Shown one piece after another: positions 41,797-52,330 of a DNA stretch of 62,134 nt. The stretch lies in the NCBI GenBank assembly GCA_026988515.1, contig JALSLA010000019.1:1-62134 (forward strand), written 5' to 3'. Position numbers and translations under genes: made by a program. The first letter of the stretch is position 1; each line of letters starts with the position of its first letter. Origin of the DNA: Helicobacteraceae bacterium (GTDB lineage Bacteria; Campylobacterota; Campylobacteria; Campylobacterales; Sulfurimonadaceae). The notes under the pieces were generated by a model. It did not search any database and had not been told where the DNA came from. It saw nothing but the letters and a program-made list of their open reading frames with translations.

Positions 41797-43293
41797 GTGA
41801 AAAAGTACTGTATAGTAGCGGCACTAATAGTAACATTGGCACTGGTGGTGACAACGCTTTATATTGTCGAGACAACATCGGTGACATATTATCATGGTTT
41901 TTATCTTCTGTTGGCTCTGCTGAATACCGTAATTCTCTATATTGTGGCTACAACCAAAGAGCGTGATGAGCAGCAAGACTATACGGCATTGGAGCAGATC
42001 GCCTTTCGGGATGCTTTGACCTCTTTGCTGAATCGGCGTGCAGTCGATAATTTTATAGATAAAATTATTGCCCGTTCTGAACGGGACGGTTCCAAGTTCG
42101 CCATACTCTATTTGGATATGGACAATTTTAAACCCATTAATGATACTTTGGGGCATGATGTCGGTGACAATGTTCTTCTGGGTGTTGCAAAACGCTTACG
42201 TAATCTGGTTCGCGGCAATGATGTGGTAGGACGGGTTGGAGGCGATGAGTTCGTCATCATTTTAGATGAGATTAACGAGTCTTCCCTGGCCTTTATTACT
42301 GCGGAGCGGGTGATACAAAGTTTTAAAAAACCGCTTAATGTCGATGGCCATAGAATTTCAGTGAGTTTTAGCATCGGTATTAGTATCTATCCCGATAACG
42401 GGGTATACCGACTCAGTCTTTTCAAGGCGGCTGATATTGCAATGTACCAAGCCAAAGAGAACGGTAAAAACGGTTATAAATTTTATACGAACGAGCTGGA
42501 TGACAAAGTTAAAAAAAGTCGTACCATGAACATTGCGTTGGAGCAGGCTCTTGCTGAAGAGCAGTTTGTGTTGCTGTATCAGCCAAGGATAAACTTCAAT
42601 AACAATCATATACAAGAAGTAGAAGCGTTGATTCGCTGGAAACGACCCGATAGCGGTCTCGTTGCCCCTTCAGAATTTATTCCTCATGCCGAAAAAAGCC
42701 ATTTGATACTCTCGATTGGGGCCTGGGTCATTAATGAAGCATGCCGTCAGTGCCGTATTTTTTGTGATCGAAATGAGCCGACACAGATATCAATAAACAT
42801 ATCGTTAATACAGCTGAAAGATCCTGATTTTGTTGCAACCTTAAAGCAGGCAATTGATACACACGGCATCGATGCCGCATTGATTGAATTGGAGATGTCA
42901 GAGTCATATCTGATGCAAGAAGTCGAAGAGATCATACCGGTACTGCACAAGCTTAGAGCAGTCGGTGTCAAGTTGGCGATTGATGCGTTCGGGAAAGGAT
43001 ATTCGTCCATGGGCTATATGAAGCGCCTACCGATTGATACAATTAAAATAGACAGATCACTGATTAATGAGATTCTCATTAATCAAAAAGACAAGGAGCT
43101 TGTTGCAGCGATAACCGCTCTTGGTCATGTGATGAATATGAGCGTTGTCGCTGAGGGTGTTGAGATTGACAAGCATCTGGAGATGAGCAAAAAACTTCAT
43201 ATTGATGCCGCACAGGGTTTTTATGTGGCAGAGCCCCTTGAAGCTGATGCGCTGCATGATTTTTATAAAGAAAGAGGTGAAAAAATATCGTAA
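41797..43293 (+). CDS. GGDEF-EAL bifunctional-type c-di-GMP protein (GTG start)
   Basis: VGGDEFVIIL intact; EVEALIRW intact; IDAFGKGYSS in place of DDFGTGYSS. Confidence 0.9.
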   Translation: MKKYCIVAALIVTLALVVTTLYIVETTSVTYYHGFYLLLALLNTVILYIVATTKERDEQQDYTALEQIAFRDALTSLLNRRAVDNFIDKIIARSERDGSKFAILYLDMDNFKPINDTLGHDVGDNVLLGVAKRLRNLVRGNDVVGRVGGDEFVIILDEINESSLAFITAERVIQSFKKPLNVDGHRISVSFSIGISIYPDNGVYRLSLFKAADIAMYQAKENGKNGYKFYTNELDDKVKKSRTMNIALEQALAEEQFVLLYQPRINFNNNHIQEVEALIRWKRPDSGLVAPSEFIPHAEKSHLILSIGAWVINEACRQCRIFCDRNEPTQISINISLIQLKDPDFVATLKQAIDTHGIDAALIELEMSESYLMQEVEEIIPVLHKLRAVGVKLAIDAFGKGYSSMGYMKRLPIDTIKIDRSLINEILINQKDKELVAAITALGHVMNMSVVAEGVEIDKHLEMSKKLHIDAAQGFYVAEPLEADALHDFYKERGEKIS

Positions 43294-43398
43294 AACTATG
43301 TAAATCTCATGGGTTACATGTGCTACGCTCTTCTTGTCCAATATCATTGAAAATACAACAATGGTAATGTTACACTTCAATATGAACAGTTCAAAGGA

Positions 43399-44016
43399 GT
43401 GATGATGCGCTATCCGAAATTTTATGATGATGTTGAGACAATAACACTGTATGACCCGCTCTCAGAGGTATTGGGGAGTTTTGAAAAAGGAATTATTGAA
43501 TTTTGCTACCTCAACAGTGTTCAAAGTGCCGGACACAGTTGTCCGACGGTAGCCGGTGCGTATCTGATGACACTCAAAGCACTTCAAGCCTTATATCCTG
43601 ACACCATGCCGGTTCGCGGTGCGATTCATGTTGCTTTTGCTCAAGCCGATAATGAGGGTGTATCCGGGGTAATCGCCAATGTCATCTCTAATATTACAGG
43701 AGCGACAGAACGGACGGGTTTTAAAGGCCTTGGCGGTAAATTTGCACGACACTCGCTAATGGCATTTCATCAAAACATTAGTGCTTCAGCACGCTTTACG
43801 CGAACCGATACGCAGCAAAGCGTCGATGTTTTTTATGATCCGAGCAGTGTGCAGGCTGATGGAGATATATCGCAGATGCAGTCACTGATGGGACGCGCGC
43901 TTCAGGGCGATGCAGAAGCAATACAGAGTTTTGGAGTGATGTGGCAAAGTCGGGTCAAAAAAATATTAATCGATAATATTAACAATGAAGAGGTTATTAA
44001 AAGCGTTGAAATTTAG
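43399..44016 (+). CDS. FmdE-like domain protein
   Basis: SAGHSCPTVAGAYLM motif typical of the FmdE family. Confidence 0.65.
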   Translation: MMMRYPKFYDDVETITLYDPLSEVLGSFEKGIIEFCYLNSVQSAGHSCPTVAGAYLMTLKALQALYPDTMPVRGAIHVAFAQADNEGVSGVIANVISNITGATERTGFKGLGGKFARHSLMAFHQNISASARFTRTDTQQSVDVFYDPSSVQADGDISQMQSLMGRALQGDAEAIQSFGVMWQSRVKKILIDNINNEEVIKSVEI

Positions 44017-44122
44017 TATCTAATATTTTTCGCTATGTGTGAATTTAATGCTTCTTTTACGCAAACTATCTAGAATCGTTAGGACAGTTTTGCTATAATG
44101 AGCAAAGCAGCAAGGAGTAGCG

Positions 44123-44755
44123 ATGGATATTTTACTATTAGAAGACGACCAGATTTTAGCCCAAAGTTTGCAAGAACTGCTTGAAGATGAGGGCTACAGT
44201 GTTGATGTCGTCTATGATGGTGAAGAGGCATTGGAATACTCGTATAAAAAAGAGTATAAACTCTATATATTTGATGTCAATGTACCTGAAATTGACGGGT
44301 TTGAACTTTTAAAAAGCTTGCGTGATGCCGATGACACGACACCGGCAATTTTTATGACGGCACTGATTGATATTAAATCCATGGAAGAGGGGTTTAATTC
44401 AGGCGCTGATGATTATATTAAAAAACCGTTCGATCCGGATGAGCTTTTGATTCGCGTCAAAGCAAAAGTAGCGCAAAAAAGTATGAAAATCTACTATTTG
44501 GATCTTGATTACGATCCGGTTTCAAAAGAGCTATATCAAGACGGTAAGCTGGCCAACCTAAGCGAAACACAACTCTTGATTTTTGATCTTCTCATTCAAA
44601 ATATTAACCATGTTATTGACAAAGAGCAGCTGCTTGATCTTCTCAACATTGCTTCAGATGCCTCCTTGCGTGTTCATGTTAATAAGCTCAAGAGCCGACT
44701 GGGCATTGAGATTCGCAATGTGAGGGGTGTAGGATATATGATTGAAAAAGTTTGA
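44123..44755 (+). CDS. OmpR-family response regulator
   Basis: Receiver DILLLEDDQILAQSL...IFDVNVPEIDGFELL; C-terminal winged helix (VRGVGYMIEKV). Confidence 0.92.
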   Translation: MDILLLEDDQILAQSLQELLEDEGYSVDVVYDGEEALEYSYKKEYKLYIFDVNVPEIDGFELLKSLRDADDTTPAIFMTALIDIKSMEEGFNSGADDYIKKPFDPDELLIRVKAKVAQKSMKIYYLDLDYDPVSKELYQDGKLANLSETQLLIFDLLIQNINHVIDKEQLLDLLNIASDASLRVHVNKLKSRLGIEIRNVRGVGYMIEKV

Positions 44756-45800
44756 GGCTGAAGCGCTTACAAAAGGATTTATACTTTTTTTCGTCTCTCT
44801 TGAGATTCTTCTTGCCATTATTTTTGTACTTGACTACGATAAAGAGATCGACCGGCTCGACAACAGAATCTCAAACGAGATGAAAATATGCAGCTACAAC
44901 TTAAAATGCAAACAGTTTGATTTTGACTTTACCGATCGGGAAGATCAGGTCACGTATACGCTCTACAAAGACCGAACCGGCCTGTACAGCTATTTTGACA
45001 TTCCCACAACCAAAAACTACCTTATGAAGCTTTTTTATCCGCAAGAGCGCTATTTGCAACAGGTGTATGAGATAAAGAAAAGTCAAATATTGATTTTTTC
45101 TGTCATTTCAATAGCATTGGCGTTGTTATCGCTTTTCTTTTCATTTTTATCACTGCAGCCGTTACGATCGGCACTGTCGCTGACGGAGGAGTTTATTAAA
45201 GACATCCTGCATGATTTTAATACACCGATCTCTTCCATGCTTATCAATATGAAAATGATGAAAAAAGGGAGTGGCGATGCTCAAATTACCAAAAAAATAG
45301 ATCGAATGGAGCAAAATATCAATACCTTGTTATCGCTGCAAGACAATCTAAAAAGCTATATTTTGAATCATGATTTTCAGATAGAGTCTATTGAGTTATC
45401 CAAACTTTTAAAAGAGCGCGTGAGTGCCATTCAAAAACTCTATTCGGAAATTCATTATGAAATTGATGTGGAAGTGATGCACATTAGTGCGAATGAAGAT
45501 GCCTTGATTCGCGTATTTGACAATCTGTTAAGCAACGCCGGTAAATATAACAAGCGTCACGGATTTGTCCATGTCGGCTCTCACAAGGGAGTGATTGTCA
45601 TTCAAGACAGTGGCAAGGGAATTAAAAATCCCTCTAAAATATTTCGACGTTTTTATAAAGAACAACAACGGGGCATCGGCATTGGACTGCATATTGTTAA
45701 AAAGTTGTGCGATGAGATGAAAATTACAATAGAGGTCTCTTCAGAGGTAGGAAAAGGGACAACATTTACGCTGGATATGAATGCGTTGCGACGGGACTAA
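44742..45800 (+). CDS. Sensor histidine kinase
   Basis: Two TM segments; DILHDFNTPISSM H-box; DNLLSNAGKYN; GKGIKNPSKIF. Confidence 0.9.
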   Translation: MKKFEAEALTKGFILFFVSLEILLAIIFVLDYDKEIDRLDNRISNEMKICSYNLKCKQFDFDFTDREDQVTYTLYKDRTGLYSYFDIPTTKNYLMKLFYPQERYLQQVYEIKKSQILIFSVISIALALLSLFFSFLSLQPLRSALSLTEEFIKDILHDFNTPISSMLINMKMMKKGSGDAQITKKIDRMEQNINTLLSLQDNLKSYILNHDFQIESIELSKLLKERVSAIQKLYSEIHYEIDVEVMHISANEDALIRVFDNLLSNAGKYNKRHGFVHVGSHKGVIVIQDSGKGIKNPSKIFRRFYKEQQRGIGIGLHIVKKLCDEMKITIEVSSEVGKGTTFTLDMNALRRD

Positions 45801-45897
45801 ACACGACATGAGTGTCCTAATAGTTAATTAACAAATATATTTTATAATGTTAATAAGAGAACTAGGGTATAATATACCATTAATAGAGGAGTTTATT

Positions 45898-46380
45898 ATG
45901 ATCCGAATGGTACTAATAACTTTATTGAGTATGTTGGCATTTCAAGCGAGTGCTATGGATATTGAAGAGCAGATCTTAAAAATACGCAATGCGAGTGACA
46001 GCGATCGGTATCAACTGGTAAATGAGCTAAAGCGGGAACTTTCAAAGCTTGGACGCAATGAGCGGGTCGGTGCTATTATCGCGCTAAAGCAACAGCTGAG
46101 TGCTTCACAGAGTGATGCAAATACCTTGTTGGTATCGGGTACGACTAAAAGTGAGCTGAAACAGGGACCGCAAGCAGGACAGCGGAATATTTTAAATAAC
46201 TTTCCAAGTGTTGCTGCGGTAACCGATGCGCAAGGGAGCGGCATGGTTGGCAATGTGAACACGGTACCTCCTGCGGTCGATCAGGTGGCGCCGCCGCGTC
46301 CGCCGTCTACCGTTCCGGTTCCCAGAATGGCACCTTCAAGCAGTACGAGAATGATGAACAGCACCCAAGTTGTCGGTTAA
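45898..46380 (+). CDS. Exported hypothetical protein, helical with Pro-rich tail
   Basis: Signal peptide (MIRMVLITLLSMLAFQASAM); translated sequence. Confidence 0.6.
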   Translation: MIRMVLITLLSMLAFQASAMDIEEQILKIRNASDSDRYQLVNELKRELSKLGRNERVGAIIALKQQLSASQSDANTLLVSGTTKSELKQGPQAGQRNILNNFPSVAAVTDAQGSGMVGNVNTVPPAVDQVAPPRPPSTVPVPRMAPSSSTRMMNSTQVVG

Positions 46381-46396
46381 TGCACCTCATGCAGTG

Positions 46397-47218
46397 ATGC
46401 TGCGGATTGCACTAGGGTTGCTTTTGGCAACCGGTGTAGTGTTTTGTTATCATGATGCGGACTTTGACGGTGTCTCGGATGAGAAAGACGAGTGCCCCAA
46501 TACGCCCATTACAAATCTTATTGATCGGTATGGGTGCAGCATTATTAAAATCATGGACAATGACCCGATGGGATCGCATTATGATATTATTCTGGGTTAT
46601 ATCTATGATCGTGCTGACTATGGTACTTCTGACGATATTGCAACGCTGACGAACACGCTGCAAGCAGATATCTTTATGGACAACTGGGGGGGCGAACTGT
46701 TTACCTCATATTTTGTCTCAGATACGAATCGCTCAAACAGTAGCGGAATGAATGACACGACGCTCTCTCTTTACTACGGTTACAGTGCGCTTGAAGAGTA
46801 TAATATTTTTCTGCGCTTACGTTTTGGTGCGATTTTTCCGACCAAACAGAATGACTACAACAAGATGGACTATCTTGGCGCAATAAGCGCTAACTTTATT
46901 GTCAGTAACTACGCTCTTTTTGCAGGGTATACTTATACTGTTATTGGTGATGACGATATAGAATTCTATGAATTTCAAAATACCCACGCTTTTAATGTGG
47001 GATTGGGATATTACTTTGCTGCGAACATGTATACCAGTGTATCGTATTTGAATGCCGACAGCAGTGTAAAAATGATGGAGAACATCAAGAGTGTCTCACT
47101 CTATCTTTTTTACGGTATCAATAACAACTGGTTTACAACATTTTCATATTCACAAGGTCTTAGTGACAGTACAAGCGATCTGGCTTCGAACCTGAGAGTC
47201 GGCTATTATTTTCAATAA
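46397..47218 (+). CDS. Outer-membrane beta-barrel with N-terminal thrombospondin type 3-like repeat
   Basis: DADFDGVSDEKDECPNTP motif; beta-barrel alternation; ends YYFQ. ORF track start 46370 is TTG. Confidence 0.75.
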   Translation: MLRIALGLLLATGVVFCYHDADFDGVSDEKDECPNTPITNLIDRYGCSIIKIMDNDPMGSHYDIILGYIYDRADYGTSDDIATLTNTLQADIFMDNWGGELFTSYFVSDTNRSNSSGMNDTTLSLYYGYSALEEYNIFLRLRFGAIFPTKQNDYNKMDYLGAISANFIVSNYALFAGYTYTVIGDDDIEFYEFQNTHAFNVGLGYYFAANMYTSVSYLNADSSVKMMENIKSVSLYLFYGINNNWFTTFSYSQGLSDSTSDLASNLRVGYYFQ

Positions 47219-47287
47219 TATTGTCCTTAACTCATTTTAAAAAATAGATGGTATAATCGTACAAAATTCATTAAAAAGTGAGATACT

Positions 47288-48148
47288 ATGACCTTACCGG
47301 CTTTAGATATTCCCATCACATTGCCTATTGAACTGCCGCTTTTAGTGCACCCGATCACCGTACATTTTGCTATAGTGCTACCCATTGTCATTCTTTTGCT
47401 GGAGCTGAGCAATCTGGTATTTAAACGGCGGGCTTTGAGTGTGACATCGCTTCTTTTTATGCTTCTTGTTGTACTTGTCTATTTTGCTGCATTTTTTACC
47501 GGAAAAGTGGATGGTTCCGAAGCCGGTCCGCTCTTGAGTGCAGCTGGAAAAGAAGAGCTTCAAGAGCATAAGCTCATCGGCACCTATTTAGTGTATGCAA
47601 CCATCTTGTTGGTTGCTGTGAAGTCATTTAGCATGCTAATAGCACGAGGCTGGGCAAAAGGGCTCTTCTTTTTGGTACTGGTTCTTTTTATTGCAGCAAG
47701 TTTAAAGCAAGGAAAAGACGGCGGCGAATTAGTATATGAGTACGGTGCCAATAATGCCATGGTGTCAACGCATGAAGATACTATTGACGACCTTAACGAT
47801 AAAATCGAAGAACTGGAAGAGCAGCTAGAGCAGTCTAAAGCAGTTTCTGGAGCAACAGTAGAGGCAGTGAAAGAGGTTCAAAAAGAGCTTGGGAACAGTG
47901 TTGACACTGTTGTTGATGCGACCAGCGATGTGGTTGAGGCAGTGACGGATTATGTAAATAAAACGGCACAAAGTGTCAGCAAGGCTGTTAAAGAGGTTGT
48001 CGGTGATGTCAATAGCAGCGCTTCCGATGCGGCAGCAAGCGAGACGGCAGATCAGAACAGTTCAAGTCCGATGGATGAAGCCGTTCCGGTATCGATGCCT
48101 CAGAGAGATCAGGCAGATTTTCCCCGCGGCACTATTGCAACGCATTAA
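47288..48148 (+). CDS. DUF2231-like membrane protein with coiled-coil C-terminus
   Basis: PLLVHPITVHFAIVLPIVILLLEL and several TM helices; coiled-coil/helical tail. Confidence 0.75.
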   Translation: MTLPALDIPITLPIELPLLVHPITVHFAIVLPIVILLLELSNLVFKRRALSVTSLLFMLLVVLVYFAAFFTGKVDGSEAGPLLSAAGKEELQEHKLIGTYLVYATILLVAVKSFSMLIARGWAKGLFFLVLVLFIAASLKQGKDGGELVYEYGANNAMVSTHEDTIDDLNDKIEELEEQLEQSKAVSGATVEAVKEVQKELGNSVDTVVDATSDVVEAVTDYVNKTAQSVSKAVKEVVGDVNSSASDAAASETADQNSSSPMDEAVPVSMPQRDQADFPRGTIATH

Positions 48149-48254
48149 TTTACATGTAAATTGTGCTTAAAGCAAAACAAGGCATAATTGCGACACATTT
48201 ACGTAAGATCTTTTGAGGAGGTCTTACCATCAAGATATTAGGAATACGATAGCA

Positions 48255-50063
48255 GTGGATACAATAGCCATAAAACATAACGATGAGATTGTCGATCTCC
48301 AGACGGCAGAAGCGAAAGGGATTAGCGGTAGCCCTATTGTGCTGGACAACTCCGATGATGCCCTCGAGGTATTGCGACACTCAACCGCTCATTTGATGGC
48401 GCAAGCCATTAAGATGCTCTATCCCGATGCACAATTTTTTGTCGGTCCGGTCGTTAAAGAGGGGTTCTACTACGATTTTAAGGTACACGAAGAGATTGGC
48501 GAAGGAGATCTTAAGCGCATTGAAAAGCAGATGCTCGCTTTGGCAAAGAAAAAATATGAGATTGAGCGTTACGAAATTTCAAAAGAGGAAGCGCAGAAAA
48601 AATTTGCCGATGATCCGTTGAAACTGGCAGTGATGGATCGCATCCCCGATACCGTAGTCTCCATATACAAGCAGGGCGACTTTGAAGATTTGTGCCGCGG
48701 ACCGCATCTGCCCTCAGTAAAAGCCATTCGCTTTTTTAAGCTGACTAAAATAGCCGGCGCCTATTTGGGTGGTGATGCCAAGAATGAGATGCTTACACGT
48801 ATTTACGGCATTGCTTTTGCCGACAAAGAGTCGTTGAAAAAGCATTTGGAGATGCTTGCGGAAGCTGAAAAACGTGATCACCGAAAAATTGGTGCTCAGA
48901 TGAAACTGTTTACTTTTCGCGAAGAGGTCGGCGCAGGATTTCCCATATGGCTTCCTGCCGGGGCTCGGTTACGCTCACGTCTGGAAGATTTACTCTTTAA
49001 AGCACATCGCAAACGGGGGTATGAGCCGGTGCGCGGTCCGGAGATGTTGCGTTCGGACTTGTGGAAACAGTCCGGACACTACCAAAACTACGGTGACAAT
49101 ATGTATTTCACCATCATTGATGATGTTGAGTTTGGTGTGAAACCAATGAACTGTGTCGGGCACATTAAAGTTTATGAAGACGAATTACACTCTTATCGTG
49201 ATTTGCCGATAAAGTATTTTGAGTACGGTGTGGTACACCGTCATGAGATGACCGGAGCACTGCACGGTCTGTTTCGAGTACGTGAGTTTACTCAAGATGA
49301 TGCGCATATTTTCTGTACATCCGAACAGATTGAAGAGCAAATTATCGAGGTGGTTGATTTTGTCGATAAAATTATGAAAACGTTTGCGTTTGACTACAAG
49401 ATGATGATTTCAACCAAGCCGGAAAAAGCAGTCGGCAGTGATGCCGTATGGGAAGTTTCTACACAGGCACTTAAAAATGCGATGGACTCCAACCATCTTG
49501 ATTATGAGATCGATGAGGGAGGCGGTGCGTTTTACGGACCTAAAATCGATATTAAAATTACCGATGCGATCGGGCGTGAGTGGCAGTGCGGTACGATTCA
49601 ACTCGATTTTAATCTTCCGGAGCGATTCGCGCTGGAGTATAACGGCGACGACAACAGCAAGATACAGCCGGTGATGATTCATCGTGCCATTTTAGGTTCA
49701 TTTGAGCGTTTTATTGGTATATTAACAGAACACTATGCTGGTGAATTTCCTATGTTCATTGCGCCGACACAGGTGGCGATCGTTCCCATTGCGCCATCAC
49801 ATCAGGCGTATGCTGAAGTGTTACGGGAGAAGTTGCTCGATATTGGGGCAGATTCGGAAATTTTTAACAAGAACGAAAGTTTGGCGAAACGTATTCGCAC
49901 AGCGGAGAAGGGTCGTGTTCCTATGATTATTGTAATTGGCGATGATGAGGTTGCAAACGCAACCGTTGCTGTGCGTGATCGACGGACACGAGAACAATAC
50001 AATGCAAGTGAATCAGAGTTTATAACGATGATTCAAGAAAAAATTAGAGAGGTACATTTTTGA
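48255..50063 (+). CDS. thrS: Threonyl-tRNA synthetase (GTG start; ORF track begins 48213)
   Basis: [58 protein letters not shown]. Confidence 0.98.
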   Translation: MDTIAIKHNDEIVDLQTAEAKGISGSPIVLDNSDDALEVLRHSTAHLMAQAIKMLYPDAQFFVGPVVKEGFYYDFKVHEEIGEGDLKRIEKQMLALAKKKYEIERYEISKEEAQKKFADDPLKLAVMDRIPDTVVSIYKQGDFEDLCRGPHLPSVKAIRFFKLTKIAGAYLGGDAKNEMLTRIYGIAFADKESLKKHLEMLAEAEKRDHRKIGAQMKLFTFREEVGAGFPIWLPAGARLRSRLEDLLFKAHRKRGYEPVRGPEMLRSDLWKQSGHYQNYGDNMYFTIIDDVEFGVKPMNCVGHIKVYEDELHSYRDLPIKYFEYGVVHRHEMTGALHGLFRVREFTQDDAHIFCTSEQIEEQIIEVVDFVDKIMKTFAFDYKMMISTKPEKAVGSDAVWEVSTQALKNAMDSNHLDYEIDEGGGAFYGPKIDIKITDAIGREWQCGTIQLDFNLPERFALEYNGDDNSKIQPVMIHRAILGSFERFIGILTEHYAGEFPMFIAPTQVAIVPIAPSHQAYAEVLREKLLDIGADSEIFNKNESLAKRIRTAEKGRVPMIIVIGDDEVANATVAVRDRRTREQYNASESEFITMIQEKIREVHF

Positions 50064-50590
50064 GTAAAAAAGATCAGGTCATTATGAATGATGACATTAG
50101 AGTTCCCGAGGTTCGTTGTAATGTTGACGGCGAAGAATCGCTAGGCGTTGTTTCGATTGATGAGGCAATGAATAAAGCTAACGAGATGGGGCTCGATCTT
50201 GTGCTGATCGCTCCCAATGCCAAGCCACCGGTCGCTAAGGTAATGGACTATGGTAAATACAAATACCAAGAAGAGAAAAAACTTAAAGAGCAGCGTAAAA
50301 ATCAGACAAAAATTGAAATTAAAGAGATCAAACTTTCGGTTAAAATTGCCGATAACGACATCAGCTACAAAGTCAAACATGCGCGCGAGTTTTTAGAGTC
50401 AGGCAAACTGGTAAAATTTCGCGTCTTTTTGCGTGGACGTGAAATGGCGCATCCCGAAGCGGCAAAAGCAGTTTTGCTAAAAGTCTGGCCCATGGTAGAA
50501 GATGTCGGACACATGGACAAGCCGCCGAAATTTGAAGGGCGTTATTACAATATGCTTGTAACCCCTTTAAAAGATGATAAAAAAAAATAA
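50060..50590 (+). CDS. infC: Translation initiation factor IF-3 (TTG start, overlaps thrS stop)
   Basis: [24 protein letters not shown] and RGREMAHPE motifs. Confidence 0.97.
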   Translation: MSKKDQVIMNDDIRVPEVRCNVDGEESLGVVSIDEAMNKANEMGLDLVLIAPNAKPPVAKVMDYGKYKYQEEKKLKEQRKNQTKIEIKEIKLSVKIADNDISYKVKHAREFLESGKLVKFRVFLRGREMAHPEAAKAVLLKVWPMVEDVGHMDKPPKFEGRYYNMLVTPLKDDKKK

Positions 50591-50733
50591 AGAGACATAA
50601 CTGAGTCTCTGCCGAGGCTCACGCTCTCTTCCGTGCTGACGTAATCTACATGTAAAATCATTGTAATCATTGCAAAAGTTCGCTATAATGCCAGACCTCA
50701 AATTCTAGAGAATCATACGAAAGGAGTCCTACG

Positions 50734-50925
50734 ATGCCTAAAATGAAATCGGTTAAAGGCGCTGTCAAGCGTTTTAAGGTGAAGAAAAACGGTTCGATTA
50801 AGCGCGGTACTGCGTACAGAAGCCATATTTTGACCAAACAAGATGCTCAAACACGCCGTGAACAAAATCGACCCAAAACGGTAGCGAAAGCTGACGAAAA
50901 AAATATTAAAGCTATGATTGCATAG
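50734..50925 (+). CDS. rpmI: 50S ribosomal protein L35
   Basis: MPKMKSVKGAVKRFKVKKNGSIKR. Confidence 0.97.
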   Translation: MPKMKSVKGAVKRFKVKKNGSIKRGTAYRSHILTKQDAQTRREQNRPKTVAKADEKNIKAMIA

Positions 50926-51020
50926 TGTAACACAATAGTATCTCCACATTTAAAGTGGGCAAGTCCGTATAACAACGGCACCTTAGCGCCATTGCGTCAG
51001 GGGTAAAGAAAAGGAATAAC

Positions 51021-51374
51021 ATGCCAAGAGTAAGAACAGGCAGCGTCCGAAGACGTCGCCATAAAAAGATTTTAAAACTAGCTAAAGGTTTCTACAGCGG
51101 TAGACGAAAACATTTTCGAAAAGCAAAAGAGCAGATTGAACGCAGTCTTGTTTATGCCTTTCGTGATCGAAAGCAGAAAAAACGTGAATTCCGTAAGTTG
51201 TGGATTATCCGTATTAATGCTGCCTGTCGTCTTAACGACATTAGCTACTCTCGTTTTATTAACGGATTGAAAAAATCCGGTATCGAGCTCGATCGTAAAA
51301 TTCTCGCCGATATGGCAATGAATGATGCCGCAGCATTTAGTGCGGTGGTAGCACAAGCCAAAGCAGCACTGTAG
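51021..51374 (+). CDS. rplT: 50S ribosomal protein L20
   Basis: [33 protein letters not shown]. Confidence 0.98.
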   Translation: MPRVRTGSVRRRRHKKILKLAKGFYSGRRKHFRKAKEQIERSLVYAFRDRKQKKREFRKLWIIRINAACRLNDISYSRFINGLKKSGIELDRKILADMAMNDAAAFSAVVAQAKAAL

Positions 51375-51392
51375 GAGTTTCTCCGCAGTGCT
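51365..51392. terminator. Hairpin at the rplT 3' end
   Basis: AGCACTG / CAGTGCT outer stem with GGAG-TTT-CTCC inner stem. Confidence 0.6.
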
Positions 51393-51630
51393 ACTCCAGA
51401 ATATAGCCTTTCTCTTCCAAGCAGCGTAAGCACTCTTCATCTATCTTTGGTCGTGACGACGTTTCAATAGCCTTCATATCATAATAACGACACTCTTTAA
51501 AATCATTTTGTATCATCTCTTCACTGTGACCTTCCGGGCAGATAAGACCGTTAACGGTAATTGTTTTAGAGCTGCAACCGCTATAGAGCAGAAGGCTTAG
51601 GGGTACTGCTATGAGTGTGCGCGCTTTCAT
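51391..51630 (-). CDS. Small lipoprotein
   Basis: Signal peptide with lipobox LLYSGCSS. Confidence 0.65.
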   Translation of the reverse strand: MKARTLIAVPLSLLLYSGCSSKTITVNGLICPEGHSEEMIQNDFKECRYYDMKAIETSSRPKIDEECLRCLEEKGYILE

Positions 51631-52247
51631 TCGGCACTCTTTAAAGAGGCTTCAAAAAGGTAGCGGTGATCTTGCGGCAAGGCATTGTAAAGGTTGTGTG
51701 CCAAGTCACGAATTTCCCATAGTGCGGCTTTGTCGCTTCGTAATGCAATAAAGTTCTGCAGGCTGCGTGCATTGCAGCTCCATGTCAGCTCTGTTTTATA
51801 GCTTTCCGGCAGGCAGTACTTAGCGCGGTCGTTAGAAATTCCGGCAGATAATACTTGACGCAAGTTTTCCAGTGCTTTGACACTCATCTCATCGACAAGC
51901 GTTATGTGGGTTAATACCAGATATTTTGAAGCGCGTTTCAGGTCATTTGGTTCAAAAGGCTCTTCGTCTTTAAGTTCTTTAAGGGTATAGCGTGTGCTTT
52001 TAACTGAGAGTGATGCCATACGATGACGGGAAAGTTCTTGCAGCAGAGCGCGGCTAACCCCTTTGATATAGAAGTTGTAGGCAAGATGCTCCAGCGTCGA
52101 AGCATGCTTGAATTTATTACCGACTCGGTCAATGAGTTCACGGTCTTTATCGCCGCCGTTATCGCTTTTGTCAAAGCTTTGCCAACAGGTGCGTATGGCA
52201 TTGGCGCAAACAACAAGCGGTGTGTAGTGGTTTAATGTAACGTTCAT
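51627..52247 (-). CDS. thyX: Flavin-dependent thymidylate synthase ThyX
   Basis: ELSRHRMASLSVKSTRYT (RHR motif) and ARSLQNFIALR. Confidence 0.96.
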   Translation of the reverse strand: MNVTLNHYTPLVVCANAIRTCWQSFDKSDNGGDKDRELIDRVGNKFKHASTLEHLAYNFYIKGVSRALLQELSRHRMASLSVKSTRYTLKELKDEEPFEPNDLKRASKYLVLTHITLVDEMSVKALENLRQVLSAGISNDRAKYCLPESYKTELTWSCNARSLQNFIALRSDKAALWEIRDLAHNLYNALPQDHRYLFEASLKSAE

Positions 52248-52330
52248 AAGGAAATCCTTTATGCTTTTTTAATTATAGCAAAAGTCGTCGAAAAAAGAGA
52301 CAGGCGCATCGCTCCCGCCGAAGGCGAGAG

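Noticed and set aside
48151-48158. TACATGTA copies just after stop codons as transcription terminators
   Set aside because: The palindrome has no loop, many copies are inside genes, and there is no U-tract; a simple terminator role does not fit.
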